This document shows positions 29,377 through 38,602 of a stretch of 64,000 bases of DNA, piece after piece. The position numbers were made by a program, and so were the translations under genes. Under the pieces are notes generated by a model. It was not told the DNA's origin. It searched no databases and saw only the letters and a program-made list of their open reading frames with translations. Each line of letters opens with the position of its first letter. The first letter of the stretch is position 1. Origin of the DNA: UBA4742 sp963734965 (lineage in GTDB: Bacteria; Actinomycetota; Acidimicrobiia; Acidimicrobiales; Acidimicrobilacustridaceae). The DNA is taken from contig CAVTJK010000003.1 in the NCBI GenBank assembly GCA_963734965.1, positions 248,001 through 312,000 on the forward strand. Reading direction: 5' to 3'.

Positions 29377-30915
29377 GTGGCGTCTCCCGGCGGCAACGTG
29401 CTGTTGATCACCGTCGATCAGTGGCGAGGCGACTGCCTGTCGGCGCTCGACCACCCGGTTGTCGAGACCCCCGCGCTCGATCGCCTGGCCGCGACGGGCA
29501 CGTTGTTCGCCAACCACTGGGCCAATGCCGCGCCGTGCGGTCCCAGCCGCGCCTGTCTCTACACGGGTACGTACTCGACGACCAACCGAGCGGTGCTCAA
29601 CGGGACGCCGCTCGACGCCCGGCTGACCAACGTCGCCCTCGAGGCCCGCGCCGCCGGATACGACCCCGTGCTGTTCGGCTACACCGACAGCAGCGTCGAT
29701 CCCCGCGGCGTCGCGCCCGACGACCCGCGTCTGCTCAGCTACGAGGGGGTGCTGCCGGGCATGAGGGCCGTCGTCGACCTCCCGTCGGCCACCATGGCCC
29801 CCTGGATCGACTGGCTGGTGGCCGAGGGCTACGAGCGACCGGCGAGACCCGACGACCTCTTCGGGCCCGACCTCGACCATCCCGGCGCCGCCGATCACCA
29901 CCCGACCTGGGCCCCGCCCGTGTACGACGCCGCCCACAGCGAGACGGCCTTCCTGACCGACCAGGCCCTGGCCTGGCTCGAGGGCGCCGACAGGCCGTGG
30001 TTCGTCCACCTCAGCTACCTGCGCCCCCATCCGCCCTATCGGGTCGTGGCGCCGTACCACGACCGCTACGACCCGGCGACGGTGCCCGCTCCCGTGCGAG
30101 CGGCGACGCGCCAGCTCGAGGGGATCCATCCGCTGGTGGCGACCGCGACCCGGATACCGGGCGTCGGCGCGCCCGATGACGACGCCGAGATGCGCCAGAT
30201 CAAGGCGACGTACTACGGGATGATGGCCGAGGTCGACGACCACCTCGGCCGCGTCTTCGACTGGCTCGACGCCACCGGAGCGGCCGACAAGACGCTCGTC
30301 GTGCTCACGTCGGATCACGGCGACCAGATGGGCGACCACTGGTTGCTCGAGAAGCTGGGTTGGTTCGACGAGAGCTACCACGTCCCCCTCATCGTCCGCG
30401 ATCCGCGCGTCCCGGCCGAGGCGCGGGGTCAGCGCATCGAGGCCTTCACCGAGCACGTGGACGTCATGCCCACGGTGCTCGAGTGGCTCGACGCCGACGT
30501 GCCGGCGCAGTGCGACGGTCGTTCACTGCACCCGTTCGTGACCGGCACGGCGTCGGCCGAGCTCGTAGCGGGCTGGCGCGGCGAGGCCCACTTCCAATGG
30601 GACTTCAGCGATCCGGCGCACCATCTGGCCGAGGATGCCTTCGGACTGACCAGCGAGCAGTGCAACCTCGACGTGATCCGCGATCACCGGTGGAAGTACG
30701 TGCACATGGCGGGGCTGCCGCCGCTGCTGTTCGATCTCGCGTCGGACCCGGCCCAGCTCGTCGACCGCTCGACCGACCCGACCTGCGCCCCCGTGGTGGC
30801 CGAGTACGCCCAGCGCCTGCTGTCGTGGCGGATGCGCCACGCCGACCGGACCTTGAGCACGGTGATGATCACCGGCCACGGAGCCATCCAGCGCGTCGAC
30901 CCGCGCATCGGTTAG
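29377..30915 (+). CDS. Sulfatase / phosphonate monoester hydrolase family protein
   Basis: 512 residues of the alkaline-phosphatase-like superfamily. The metal-binding start is NVLLITVDQWRGDCL. The modification site CGPSRACLYTG holds the Cys that would be converted to formylglycine (C-x-P-S-R). HLSYLRPHPPY and VVLTSDHGDQMGDHWLLEK supply further metal and substrate residues, and the latter is typical of the phosphonate monoester hydrolase/choline-sulfatase group. There is no signal peptide, so it should be cytoplasmic. The formylglycine-generating enzyme is not in the window. The start is GTG. The 3' end overlaps the convergent propeller gene by 4 nt. Confidence 0.88.
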   Translation: MASPGGNVLLITVDQWRGDCLSALDHPVVETPALDRLAATGTLFANHWANAAPCGPSRACLYTGTYSTTNRAVLNGTPLDARLTNVALEARAAGYDPVLFGYTDSSVDPRGVAPDDPRLLSYEGVLPGMRAVVDLPSATMAPWIDWLVAEGYERPARPDDLFGPDLDHPGAADHHPTWAPPVYDAAHSETAFLTDQALAWLEGADRPWFVHLSYLRPHPPYRVVAPYHDRYDPATVPAPVRAATRQLEGIHPLVATATRIPGVGAPDDDAEMRQIKATYYGMMAEVDDHLGRVFDWLDATGAADKTLVVLTSDHGDQMGDHWLLEKLGWFDESYHVPLIVRDPRVPAEARGQRIEAFTEHVDVMPTVLEWLDADVPAQCDGRSLHPFVTGTASAELVAGWRGEAHFQWDFSDPAHHLAEDAFGLTSEQCNLDVIRDHRWKYVHMAGLPPLLFDLASDPAQLVDRSTDPTCAPVVAEYAQRLLSWRMRHADRTLSTVMITGHGAIQRVDPRIG

Positions 30916-31991
30916 CGCCAGGACAGACAGCACGGATCTCCGGACGCCGTGACCAGCACGGGCGCCGTCGGGTCGGCCAAGGTCACGATCCAGAGGCTGA
31001 CCCCCGAGCGTAGTTGTTCGACGTCAGCAGGTAGGCGAGCTGGCTGCTGTCCGGCGACCACGTCGGCTCGAGGTCGGCCGAGCAGGCGGGCCGGTCGCAG
31101 CTGGTCAGGTGGCGCACGTCGGCGCCGTCGAGGTTGCTGATCGAGATCCCGTCGGTGGCCCCGTCGAGGAAGGCCAGGTGCTGACCGTCAGGCGACGGCG
31201 CTGGGTAGTTCTGTTCGGTCGTGGTCTTGGTGATCTGGACGACGTGGCTGCCGTCGGCGTCCATGCGCATGATCCGGGCTGGCTCGTTGACGTTCTCGAA
31301 GTAGATCTGGGTCCCGTCCGCCGACCAGGCCGGATAGCGACCAGGGCCGAGCGCTCTCTGGCCCGTGCCGTCGCGGTTGACGACCGATACGACGTCGGGA
31401 TTGTTCGACGGACCGTCGAAGGCCAGCCGTCGGCTGTCCGGTGACCAGGCCGGGTCGCTCGCCGACCCGGCCACGTTCACTAGAGGCTTCGGCCCATTGG
31501 GGTCCACGACTATAAGATCCCATAGGCGACGTAGGCCAGGGCCGTCTTGTCCGGCGCCAGGCTCGTCCCGCACCGCCCGCACACGGCGTTCGGCGAAGGG
31601 ATCGCTGAACGCTGATGGCGTCGGTCCCCGGCGGGTCCACGATGACGAGGTCGTGGTTGGGCCCACTGGTGAACACCAGACCACCGGAGCGGCGAAGGTG
31701 GTCGAGCGCCGCCGCCAGCGACACCGACTGGGGGTCTGATGTCGTGGACCGCTCTGTCGGTGTCGAGCTCCCGTCGGGCTTCGAGCCGTGGCCCGTCGTC
31801 GTCAGCGGCACCGATCGGTCCGAGCGGATGGCGCCAACGATCCCGACGGTCACGGCGGCGACGACGAGGATGGCCAGGCTCGACAACGCGATGGCGCGGC
31901 GGCGACGCCGGTGGCGCACGCCGTCGATGACGGCAGCACGGCGTGACGGGCTGGGCGTCGGCGGGGCGGGATCGTCGAGGTGGGTGAACAT
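30912..31991 (-). CDS. Membrane-anchored TolB-like beta-propeller protein, partner of the adjacent sigma factor (about three frameshifts)
   Basis: Reassembled, this is a 360-residue protein: a short basic cytoplasmic head (RAAVIDGVRHRRRRR), one TM helix (IALSSLAILVVAAVTVGIVGA), a Ser/Thr stalk, then PD40/TolB propeller repeats (DPAWSPDSRRLAFDG, YPAWSADGTQIYF, YPAPSPDGQHLAFLDG, EPTWSPDSSQLAYL). Breaks lie near 31590, 31520 and 31015; the last restores VSLWIVTLADPTAPVLV and a TAA stop at 30912. ATG 31991 overlaps the sigma-factor TGA by one base. The position suggests an anti-sigma or sensor role; no zinc anti-sigma motif is seen in the head. Confidence 0.74.
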
Positions 31992-32461
31992 CAGTCGACC
32001 TCTCCAGGTTGGGGCAGGGCCACGCGAAGTGCGCTCAGCCCTCGGGATGCGTGCTGCTTGACGGCGCCGGTCGAGCAGCCGAGGGCCAGGGCCGTGTCTC
32101 GTTCGCTCAGGTCGCCCAGGTAGCGCATGATCACGACCTCGCGTTGTCGCGTGGGCAAAGCGCGGAGGGCGCGCACCAGCTCGTCTCGCTCTTCGATCGT
32201 CGACGGGGAACTGGACGCGTCGGGCTCGCCGCCGACCTCGGGCGCGTTGGCCCGGCGGCGCCACACGTCGATGGCCCGCTGGCCCGCGACCCGTGCCGTG
32301 AACGCCGGCGCGTAGCCACTGACCTTGCGCCACCGCAGACCGACGCGGATCAGCGCGTCCTGGGCCACGTCCTCGGCGTCTTCGCGGCGGCCGAGCACCC
32401 GGTACGCAACCCGGTAGGCCACCGCCCACAGCTCGTCGAACGCCTCGTCGATGGTGCTCAA
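31991..32461 (-). CDS. ECF-type RNA polymerase sigma factor (SigE-like family)
   Basis: 156 residues, the size of actinobacterial SigE-family ECF sigmas. Region 2: LWAVAYRVAYRVLGRREDAEDVAQDALIRV. Region 4: LRALPTRQREVVIMRYLGDLSERDTALALGCSTGAVKQHASRGLSALR, with the helix-turn-helix at SERDTALALGCSTGAVKQHA. It is coupled by a TGATG overlap to the membrane propeller gene, which probably controls it or is controlled with it. The frame is intact. Confidence 0.9.
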   Translation of the reverse strand: MSTIDEAFDELWAVAYRVAYRVLGRREDAEDVAQDALIRVGLRWRKVSGYAPAFTARVAGQRAIDVWRRRANAPEVGGEPDASSSPSTIEERDELVRALRALPTRQREVVIMRYLGDLSERDTALALGCSTGAVKQHASRGLSALRVALPQPGEVD

Positions 32462-32532
32462 CGAACCCCCGGACCCGTCAGTGGGAGCCAGCCTCCCACT
32501 CCACTACCGAACGGGCGCGCCGGATGGTTGAC

Positions 32533-32979
32533 CTACGACGACAGAAGGTCGAAGGCGGCGACCTTCTCGGTGTCCTCGTAGTCCTCTTGGTGGCCGATCT
32601 TGCCCCACGAGGTCGACACCCAGAGCACGGCGCGGTTGGCGTAGACGTCCTCGCCGTCGGGGCCGGTGACCCAGTGGTGGACCCGGACGGCCGCCCGGGC
32701 GTTCCACGGCGGGCCGTTGACCAGGATGTCGTCGACCTCCATGTGCATGCCGGTGTCGACGTAGCGGCGGAGGAAACCCTCGATCTCGTCGTGGCCCACA
32801 TGGCTCATCGAGGCCTCGCGGCCCGACCTCGGGGTGCGGTACTGGCGCGCCCAGGAGTTGTCGCCGGGGAAGTTGAGGGTGGCGTCGGCGCCGAACATGG
32901 CCAGGACGGGCCGGTAGTCGCCCTGGTTGAGGGCGGCGATGTTGCGCTTGATCAGCCAGCGGACGGTCGCTTTGTACAT
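32533..32979 (-). CDS. SnoaL-like / NTF2-fold protein
   Basis: 148 residues of the NTF2-like cone fold used by polyketide cyclases, steroid isomerases and small hydrolases. Seen: IAALNQGDYRPVLAMFGADATLNFPG at the start, HVGHDEIEGFLRRYVDTGM, and the C-terminal strand HHWVTGPDGEDVYANRAVLWVSTSWG. The reaction cannot be assigned. It is divergent from a TetR gene across 45 bp that carry an operator-like palindrome, so it is probably the main target of that regulator. Confidence 0.8.
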   Translation of the reverse strand: MYKATVRWLIKRNIAALNQGDYRPVLAMFGADATLNFPGDNSWARQYRTPRSGREASMSHVGHDEIEGFLRRYVDTGMHMEVDDILVNGPPWNARAAVRVHHWVTGPDGEDVYANRAVLWVSTSWGKIGHQEDYEDTEKVAAFDLLSS

Positions 32980-32995
32980 GACCCGACTCCTAGAT

Positions 32996-33007
32996 AGATC
33001 GCTCTAC
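32996..33007. promoter_or_regulatory. Candidate TetR operator TAGA-TCGC-TCTA
   Basis: TAGA and TCTA arms separated by 4 nt lie between the starts of the SnoaL-like gene (32979, minus) and the TetR gene (33025, plus). The arrangement resembles LmrA/YxaF-type operators as I recall them. It would let the repressor control its own gene and the divergent one. Confidence 0.5.
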
Positions 33008-33024
33008 TAGTATGCTCCGCACCC

Positions 33025-33618
33025 ATGGCCCCGACCAAATCCACCGACACCCGGGCCCGGCTGGTCGAGGCCAGTGCCGAGCTGTTCCGGCGCCAGGGCT
33101 ACAGCGGTACGGGGCTGAAGGCGATCCTGGCCGCCAGCCAGGCCCCCTACGGCTCGCTCTACCACTTCTTCCCGGGCGGCAAGGAGGAGCTGGGCGTGGC
33201 CGCGCTGGCGGCCGGCGGCCGGACCTATCTCGCTCTGGTCGAGGCCATCTACGCCGATGGCGTCGACGTCGCCGCCGCGACCCGCAACTTCTTCGAGGGG
33301 GCGGCGGTGGTCGTCGAGGCGAGCGACTACGCCGACGCCTGTCCGGTCGCGACGGTCGCCCTCGAGGTGGCCAGCGTGAGCGAGCCGATGCGCCAGGCCG
33401 CGGCCGATGCCTTCGAGTCGTGGCTCGTCGCCCTCGCCGACCGGTTCACGGCGGCGGGCATCACGCCCGGGCGTTCACGAGAGCTCGCCGTCGAGCTGTT
33501 CTGCCTCATCGAAGGTGCGTTCTTGCTGGCGCGAGCCACGCGCGACGTCGAGCCGATCCACATCGCCGGACGCACCGCCGTCGCCGCCGTCACCGCCGCG
33601 CTGAGCTCATCGCTCTAG
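33025..33618 (+). CDS. TetR-family transcriptional regulator (LmrA/YxaF-like)
   Basis: 197 residues. The N-terminal HTH is TRARLVEASAELFRRQGYSGTGLKAILAASQAPYGSLYHFFPGGKEEL, with GSLYHFFPGGKE the typical end of the recognition helix in this subgroup. The ligand domain contains ACPVATVALEVASVSEPMRQAA, as in LmrA-like proteins, which sense small lipophilic molecules. The gene is divergent from the SnoaL-like gene with the palindrome between. The frame is intact. Confidence 0.9.
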   Translation: MAPTKSTDTRARLVEASAELFRRQGYSGTGLKAILAASQAPYGSLYHFFPGGKEELGVAALAAGGRTYLALVEAIYADGVDVAAATRNFFEGAAVVVEASDYADACPVATVALEVASVSEPMRQAAADAFESWLVALADRFTAAGITPGRSRELAVELFCLIEGAFLLARATRDVEPIHIAGRTAVAAVTAALSSSL

Positions 33619-33747
33619 GCCTGGTGTGCGACCGGCGCGTCGGCGCCTTGCGAAAGTTGCGCGAACTCAAACGGCCTCTCGTGGCGTACTTCGGCACAGG
33701 CAACGCGAGTGCGTTGTCGAAGCCCCCCAGCCAAGGAGAAGTTCGTC

Positions 33748-34390
33748 ATGCGAGGAAATGTCCTTCGAATGGTTGTCCCCGGAATCGCGACCCTTGCCTT
33801 GGCATCGGTCGGTTTCATGAGTCTCGCGCCGAGTCAGTCGGGTGCGTCGACGGTCAAGACCCAGTTCGACATGGTCCGTTCGACGGCCGCCGTGAAGGCC
33901 GGTTGCCTCCCCGACGCCAACGCTCAGGTGCGCGTGGAGAAGCGCGACGAGAACGAGCGGATGACCGTCCACGTCTCCGGGTTGCCCGCCAACACCGACT
34001 TCGACCTGTTCGTCACCCAGCTGCCGGACGCACCGTTCGGCGTTTCGTGGTACCAGAGCGACCTGCACACCGGTCGACACGGTGACGGGAACGTGACCGT
34101 GCAGGGTCGGTTCAGCCGCGAGACGTTCTCGCTGTCGCAGGCCGGTCCGGCCAACGGCGCCGATCCCACGCAGAACCTGACGGGACCGGCGGTCAAGGAC
34201 ACCGACGCCGTGTTCCGGCCGACGAGCCAGTTCCACGTCGGACTGTGGTTCAACAGTGCCCAGGATGCGGCAAACGCGGGCTGCGCGGGCAACGTCACGC
34301 CGTTCAACGGTGAACAGCATGCCGGCAGCCAGATCCTCAGCACGCGCAACTTCCCGGCCGGACCACGGTCCCTTGGAGCAGATCGGCTGA
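33748..34390 (+). CDS. Small secreted protein of unknown function (frameshift near the end)
   Basis: About 213 residues. ATG 33748 has a strong AAGGAGA ribosome site 8 nt upstream. A signal peptide (IATLALASVGFMSLAPSQSGA) precedes a beta-rich domain: VRVEKRDENERMTVHVSGLPANTDFDLFVTQLPDAPFGVSWYQSDLHT. Two Cys residues (GCLPDAN and AGCAGNV) could form a disulphide. The frame breaks near 34361; removing one G gives a final DHGPLEQIG and a stop at 34388-34390. A perfect hairpin follows. I do not recognise the family; the fold may be a secreted Ig/jelly-roll type. Confidence 0.75.
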
Positions 34391-34426
34391 GCACAGCGTT
34401 GATCATCGACGCCTCCTGCACGACGC

Positions 34427-34457
34427 AGCGGCTCCCGGCCTGTCGCCGGGAGCCGCT
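34427..34457 (+). terminator. 13-bp perfect hairpin downstream of the secreted-protein gene
   Basis: AGCGGCTCCCGGC (34427-34439) pairs with GCCGGGAGCCGCT (34445-34457) around a 5-nt loop, 37 nt after the stop at 34390. There is no T-run, so it is either an actinobacterial-type terminator or an mRNA-end stabiliser. Confidence 0.65.
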
Positions 34458-34521
34458 GTCGCGCGCCCTACCTGGTCTCTCGGCCCCCGGCTCTCGATCG
34501 CCGGGACAGGCTCCTCCAGCT

Positions 34522-34558
34522 TCGCGAGTTGAGTACCTGGGAGGTACTCAACTCGCGA
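34522..34558. terminator. 17-bp perfect hairpin overlapping the pepF stop
   Basis: TCGCGAGTTGAGTACCT (34522-34538) and its exact complement (34542-34558) flank a GGG loop. The pepF stop codon (34548-34550) is inside the stem. It can fold in transcripts from either strand and probably separates the convergent secreted-protein and pepF genes. Confidence 0.6.
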
Positions 34559-36384
34559 TCGTGGCGTCGGCCAGCCCGACGAAGGCGTCGATGCGGGCGC
34601 GGAGGACGTCGAGGCTGGCCGTCCAGAACGCCTCGTCGCGGACGTCGATGTCGAAGCGGGCGGCCAGGCCGGCGGCGTCGTCCATGCCGGTCGACGACAG
34701 CAGGTCGTCGTAGCCCGAGCGGAAGCGATCGGGGTCGTCGCGGTAGCGGGCGTACAGCCCGAGCCCGAACAGCAGCCCGTAGGTGTAGGGCCAGTTGTAG
34801 AAGGGCGTGAAGTAGTGGCCCTTGACCGCCCACATCCACGGGTGCAGCGCGTCGTGGTCGAGGCCGTCGCCGTAGGCCGTGCGCTGGGCGTCGAGCATCA
34901 GCTCGCACAGCTCGGCGACCGACAGCGCCTGGCGCTCGCGCCGCACGCACAGCTCGCGCTCGAACAGGAAGCGGCTGCGGATGTCGACCACCACCTGGCA
35001 GGCGCCCTGCAGGTCGGTGTCGAGCAGGCCCGAGCCGGCGCTCGGCCGGCGTGGCCGCCAGGCCGGCCTCGACCATGATCGTCTCGCAGAAGATGCTGGC
35101 CGTCTCGGCCAGCGCCATCGGCGTCTGGCGCTGCAGCGGCGTGCGCTCGGCCAGGTTGGTGTTGTGGTAGGCGTGGCCCAGCTCGTGGGCCAGCGTCTGC
35201 ACGCTGTCGGCCGACCCGTCGAAGTTGAGCATCACCCGCGACTCGGCGCCGCGGACCGGCATGCAGAAGGCGCCGCCCTCCTTGCCCGCTCGGGGCTCGG
35301 CGTCGATCCACTGCTCGGTCGACGGCCCGCTCGACCAGCCCGGCCAGCGTCGGCGAGTAGCCGCCGAAGGCGTCGTGCACCCGGCCGACGGCGTCGGGCC
35401 AGTCGATGCGATCGGTGGCGGCGTGCCGACGGGTGCGAACAGGTCCCACCAGGGCAAGCCGCCGTCGTGGCCGAGCACGCGCGCCTTGGCCCGCAGGTAG
35501 CGACGGAAGTCGGCCAGCGACGTCGACCACGGCCGCCTGCATGGCGTCGAGGGTGGGCCGGTCGACGCCGTTGGTGAACAGCGCCGGCTCCAGGGCGTCG
35601 GCCCAGCCTCGCCGCCGGTTCACCACGATCGGTCTCGCCCTTGGCCCCGTTGAGGGCGGCGGCCAGCGGCACCGACACCGACTCCCACGCCACCAGCTCG
35701 GCGTCGTAGGCGGCCCGGCGGCGGGCCGGGTCGGGATCGTGGGCCAGGCCCCGCACGACGGTGATGGGCAGCGTCTCGACCGTGCCGTCGGCCCGCGTGC
35801 CACCGTCGGCGGTCAGCCGCGAGGTGACCTCGCCGTGCAGCCGCGCCCAGGCCGCGCTGCCCGACAGGCGCAGGTCGGCGGCCAGCCCCTCCTCGGCTTC
35901 GCTCATCTGGTGGATCGCCGCCGCCTCGGCCCGTCGCAGGGCATGGGCGTGGTCGGCGCGGCCGTGTCGCTGCCCGCGATCAGATCACCGGGCCCGAGGC
36001 GGGCGATCCAGGCCTCGAACCGCTTGGTCAGCCGGGTCAGGTCGGTCAGCTCGGTCTGGAGCCGGCTGCGCAGCCCGGCGGCCGTGTCGTTGCGCGGCGT
36101 CGGTCGTCACGAACGTGTACAGGTAGGCGCCGAGCGTGCGCACCTGCTCGAGCAGCTCGTTGGTGGCGCTCGATCACCTCGTCGACCGCGGCGACGTCGG
36201 CGTCGGCGACGGCCGGCGCGCCTCCCCGCCGCGCACGTCGTGGCGGTCGTAGAGCGCGACCGAGCCGGGCCAGGTCGGCCACGACCCCCTCGTGGGCCAC
36301 GGCCACCTCGCGCGAGCTCCGAGCGACGGGAAGAAGGCCGTGACGTCCCAGTGCGGGAGCGGGGACGGGGTCGGTGGTCGTCAT
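34548..36384 (-). CDS. pepF: M3-family oligoendopeptidase PepF-like (many frameshifts)
   Basis: Zinc metallopeptidase of the thimet oligopeptidase clan that cuts peptides of roughly 6-20 residues. The zinc motif is LAHELGHAYHN, with the downstream Glu in MALAETASIFCETIMVEAG. The C-terminus HYFTPFYNWPYTYGLLFGLGLYARY is diagnostic. The N-terminal half (EVIERTNELLEQVRTLGAYLY, RRAAYDAELVAWESV, RRGWADALEPALF) is spread over three frames, with at least eight indels. The total span gives 612 residues, the normal PepF length, so loss of function is less likely than poor sequence. ATG 36384 gives MTTTDPVPAPAL. Confidence 0.8.
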
Positions 36385-36472
36385 GGGTCGGTTGTACCAG
36401 CGTCGAGAATCCGGGTGACAATGGCCTCGATGCCGTGCGGTCGGACGTCGCCGTCGGGCAACAGTTGTCCGC

Positions 36473-37399
36473 GTGGGAGTCAGCTATCGGGCCCAGGTCG
36501 CCACCGCCTTCGAGATCCTGGCCGAGGGTCTGGCGCCGTTCGTGGACGAGCGCATGTCGACCGCCTACCCCGACCAGGACTGGATCCTGATGGCGGCCAC
36601 CAAGCTGGGCAAGCGCCCCGACGTGCTGGTGTCGCTGTCGGATCCCCACTTCCAGCTCGAGGTCATGAACCGCTGGTGGGGCCCGGCCTTCTGCCCGCCC
36701 GCTGGCCGAGACCGTGCGCTCGACCATCGGGGAGCTGCGCACGGCCCGCAACCACTGGGCCCATCCCGACGAGGACCATCCCGTTCGACATCGAGTACGC
36801 CACCCAGGTCGTCACCGAGGCCGAGGACCTGTTGCGGGCCGTCGGCTCGCGCCAGGTCGATCGCATGATCGAGCTGCGCGACCAGCTCCGCTGGGAGTCG
36901 GTCCGCGAGGTGGCCCGCGAGGAGGGCATGACCGAGACCGAGGCCGTCCTGCACCAGATGGCCGAGCTCGAGGCCGAGCACCGCGAGCTGCAGGACCAGC
37001 TGGCCGCGGCCCGCGAGGCGGCCCAGAGCGCGACCGGCCGCAGCCGGGCCGTCTCGCGCCAGCTGGCCGAGCTGCAGACCCAGTACGCGGCCGTCGCCGG
37101 CCTGCGCGACCAGTACCGCCTGATGCAGCGCCAGCTCAACGAGGAGCGCACCACCCGCGAGGCCGCCCTCGAGGACACCTCGGCGGTGCGCGAGCAGCTG
37201 GCCTCGACCGAGGCGGCGCTGTCCGCCCTCCAGCAGCAGTCGGTCAAGCTCGAACGACCAGCTGATCACCACGCGCCGCACCTTGGCCACCATCGACCTG
37301 GTGGACACGCCGACCGGCCGGCGCTGGCTGTGGCTGGTCACCGCGCTCATCCTCGTGCTGGGCCTGCTGATCGTGCTCGTCACCTTCATCCCGAGGTGA
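36473..37399 (+). CDS. Swt1-like HEPN domain protein with coiled coil and C-terminal TM helix (about three frameshifts)
   Basis: The N-terminal 115 residues look like a Swt1-type HEPN domain: YRAQVATAFEILAEGLAPFVDERM, DPHFQLEVMNRWW and, after a break near 36705, TIGELRTARNHWAHPDE containing the R-x4-H motif of HEPN ribonucleases. After a second break near 36777, residues about 120-260 form a long Gln/Glu/Ala coiled coil. After a third near 37253, the C-terminus is LITTRRTLATIDLVDTP and one TM helix (WLWLVTALILVLGLLIVLVTF). The start is GTG 36473. It may be a membrane-bound RNase or an assembly scaffold; the target is unknown. Confidence 0.7.
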
Positions 37400-37448
37400 G
37401 CGGCCTCCCGCGACCGGCTGACCGAGAACGTGTTCTAGTCTCCCCGCG

Positions 37449-38590
37449 ATGGAGTTCGGACTGTTCTGCGGGGGCTTCGTGCCCAAGGGGCTGTGGGGTC
37501 TCGACCCGGCCACGGCCGAGCACGAGCGCATCATGAGCGAGGTGGCCGGCTGGCGCAGCTGGCCGACCGCACCAACTGGAAGTACTGGTGGACCACCGAG
37601 CACCACTTCCTGGAGGAGTACTCCCACATCTCGGCCAACGAGGTGCTGCTGCCCTACGTGGCCGCGCTGACCGAGCAGATCCATCTCGGCTCGGGCATCT
37701 TCAACGTCACCCCGCCGGTCAACCACCCGGCCCGGGTCGCCGAGCGGGTCGCCATGCTCGACCACCTCAGCGACGGGCGGTTCGAGTTCGGCACCGGCCG
37801 GGGATCGTCGACCACCGAGCAGGCGCGGGTTCGGCATCACCGACCCCGACCTGACCAAGGAGATGTACGACGAGGTCATCGGCGAGTTCGTGCAGGATGT
37901 GGTCGAGCGACCGACTACGCGCACGAGGGTCGCTTCTTCTCGATGCCCAGCGCGCAACGTGCTGCCCAAGCCTTCGATCGCGCCCGCATCCGCCGATGTG
38001 GGTGGCGGCGGGCAACCCGGCGACCTTCGAGAAGGCGGGGCGCATGGGGCTCGGCGTGCTGTGCTTCACCGCCGGCAACCCGAGCGCAGATGGCGCCGCT
38101 CATCGAGGTGTACAAGAACGCGGTGGCCGAGGCCGAGCCGGTCGGCGACTACGTCAACGACAACGTGGCCATCGTGAGCCAGTTCCTGTGCCTGCCCGAC
38201 GGCGACGCGGCCCGCGACTGGGTCACCCGGGGCGGCACCGCCTACCACAACAGCCTGTTGTTCCGGTACCTCGACACCTTCCCGCGGCCCAAGGGCATCC
38301 CGCCCTGGCCCGAGATCCTGCCCGAGCCCACCCGCGCCGAGATCGACAAGCGCATCGAGGCCAACGTGAGCCTGGTCGGCACGCCCGAGGAGTGCATCGA
38401 GGCCCTGCGCAAGTTCGAGGCGGTCGGTTGCGACCAGATCCTGATGGGACCGAGCTCGACCACCTGGCCCCACGAGGTGATGGCCGAGGCGGTCGAGCTG
38501 TTCGGCACCCAGGTCATCCCCGAGTTCGACCACGATCCCGAGCACTCGCACCAGCCGCTACCGCCGTCGTGGCGGCCGAGCGAGCGGTGA
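37449..38590 (+). CDS. LLM-class flavin-dependent oxidoreductase, bacterial-luciferase type (about four frameshifts)
   Basis: About 380 residues after correction. It starts MEFGLFCGGFVP and contains YWWTTEHHFLEEYSHISANE, LGSGIFNVTPPVNHPARVAE, MLDHLSDGRFEFGTGRGSS, MWVAAGNPATFEKAGRMGLG and VSLVGTPEECIEALRKFEAVG, all typical of luciferase-like monooxygenases using FMNH2. Breaks lie near 37555, 37827, 37905 and 38085. It differs in subgroup from the F420-type gene at 11141. The substrate is unknown. It follows the HEPN gene by 50 bp on the same strand. Confidence 0.82.
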
Positions 38591-38602
38591 CGGCGGCCGC
38601 GC

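Noticed and set aside
34522..34558. Terminal inverted repeat of an insertion sequence
   Set aside because: The arms are 3 nt apart, no transposase or target duplication is present, and it overlaps the pepF stop.
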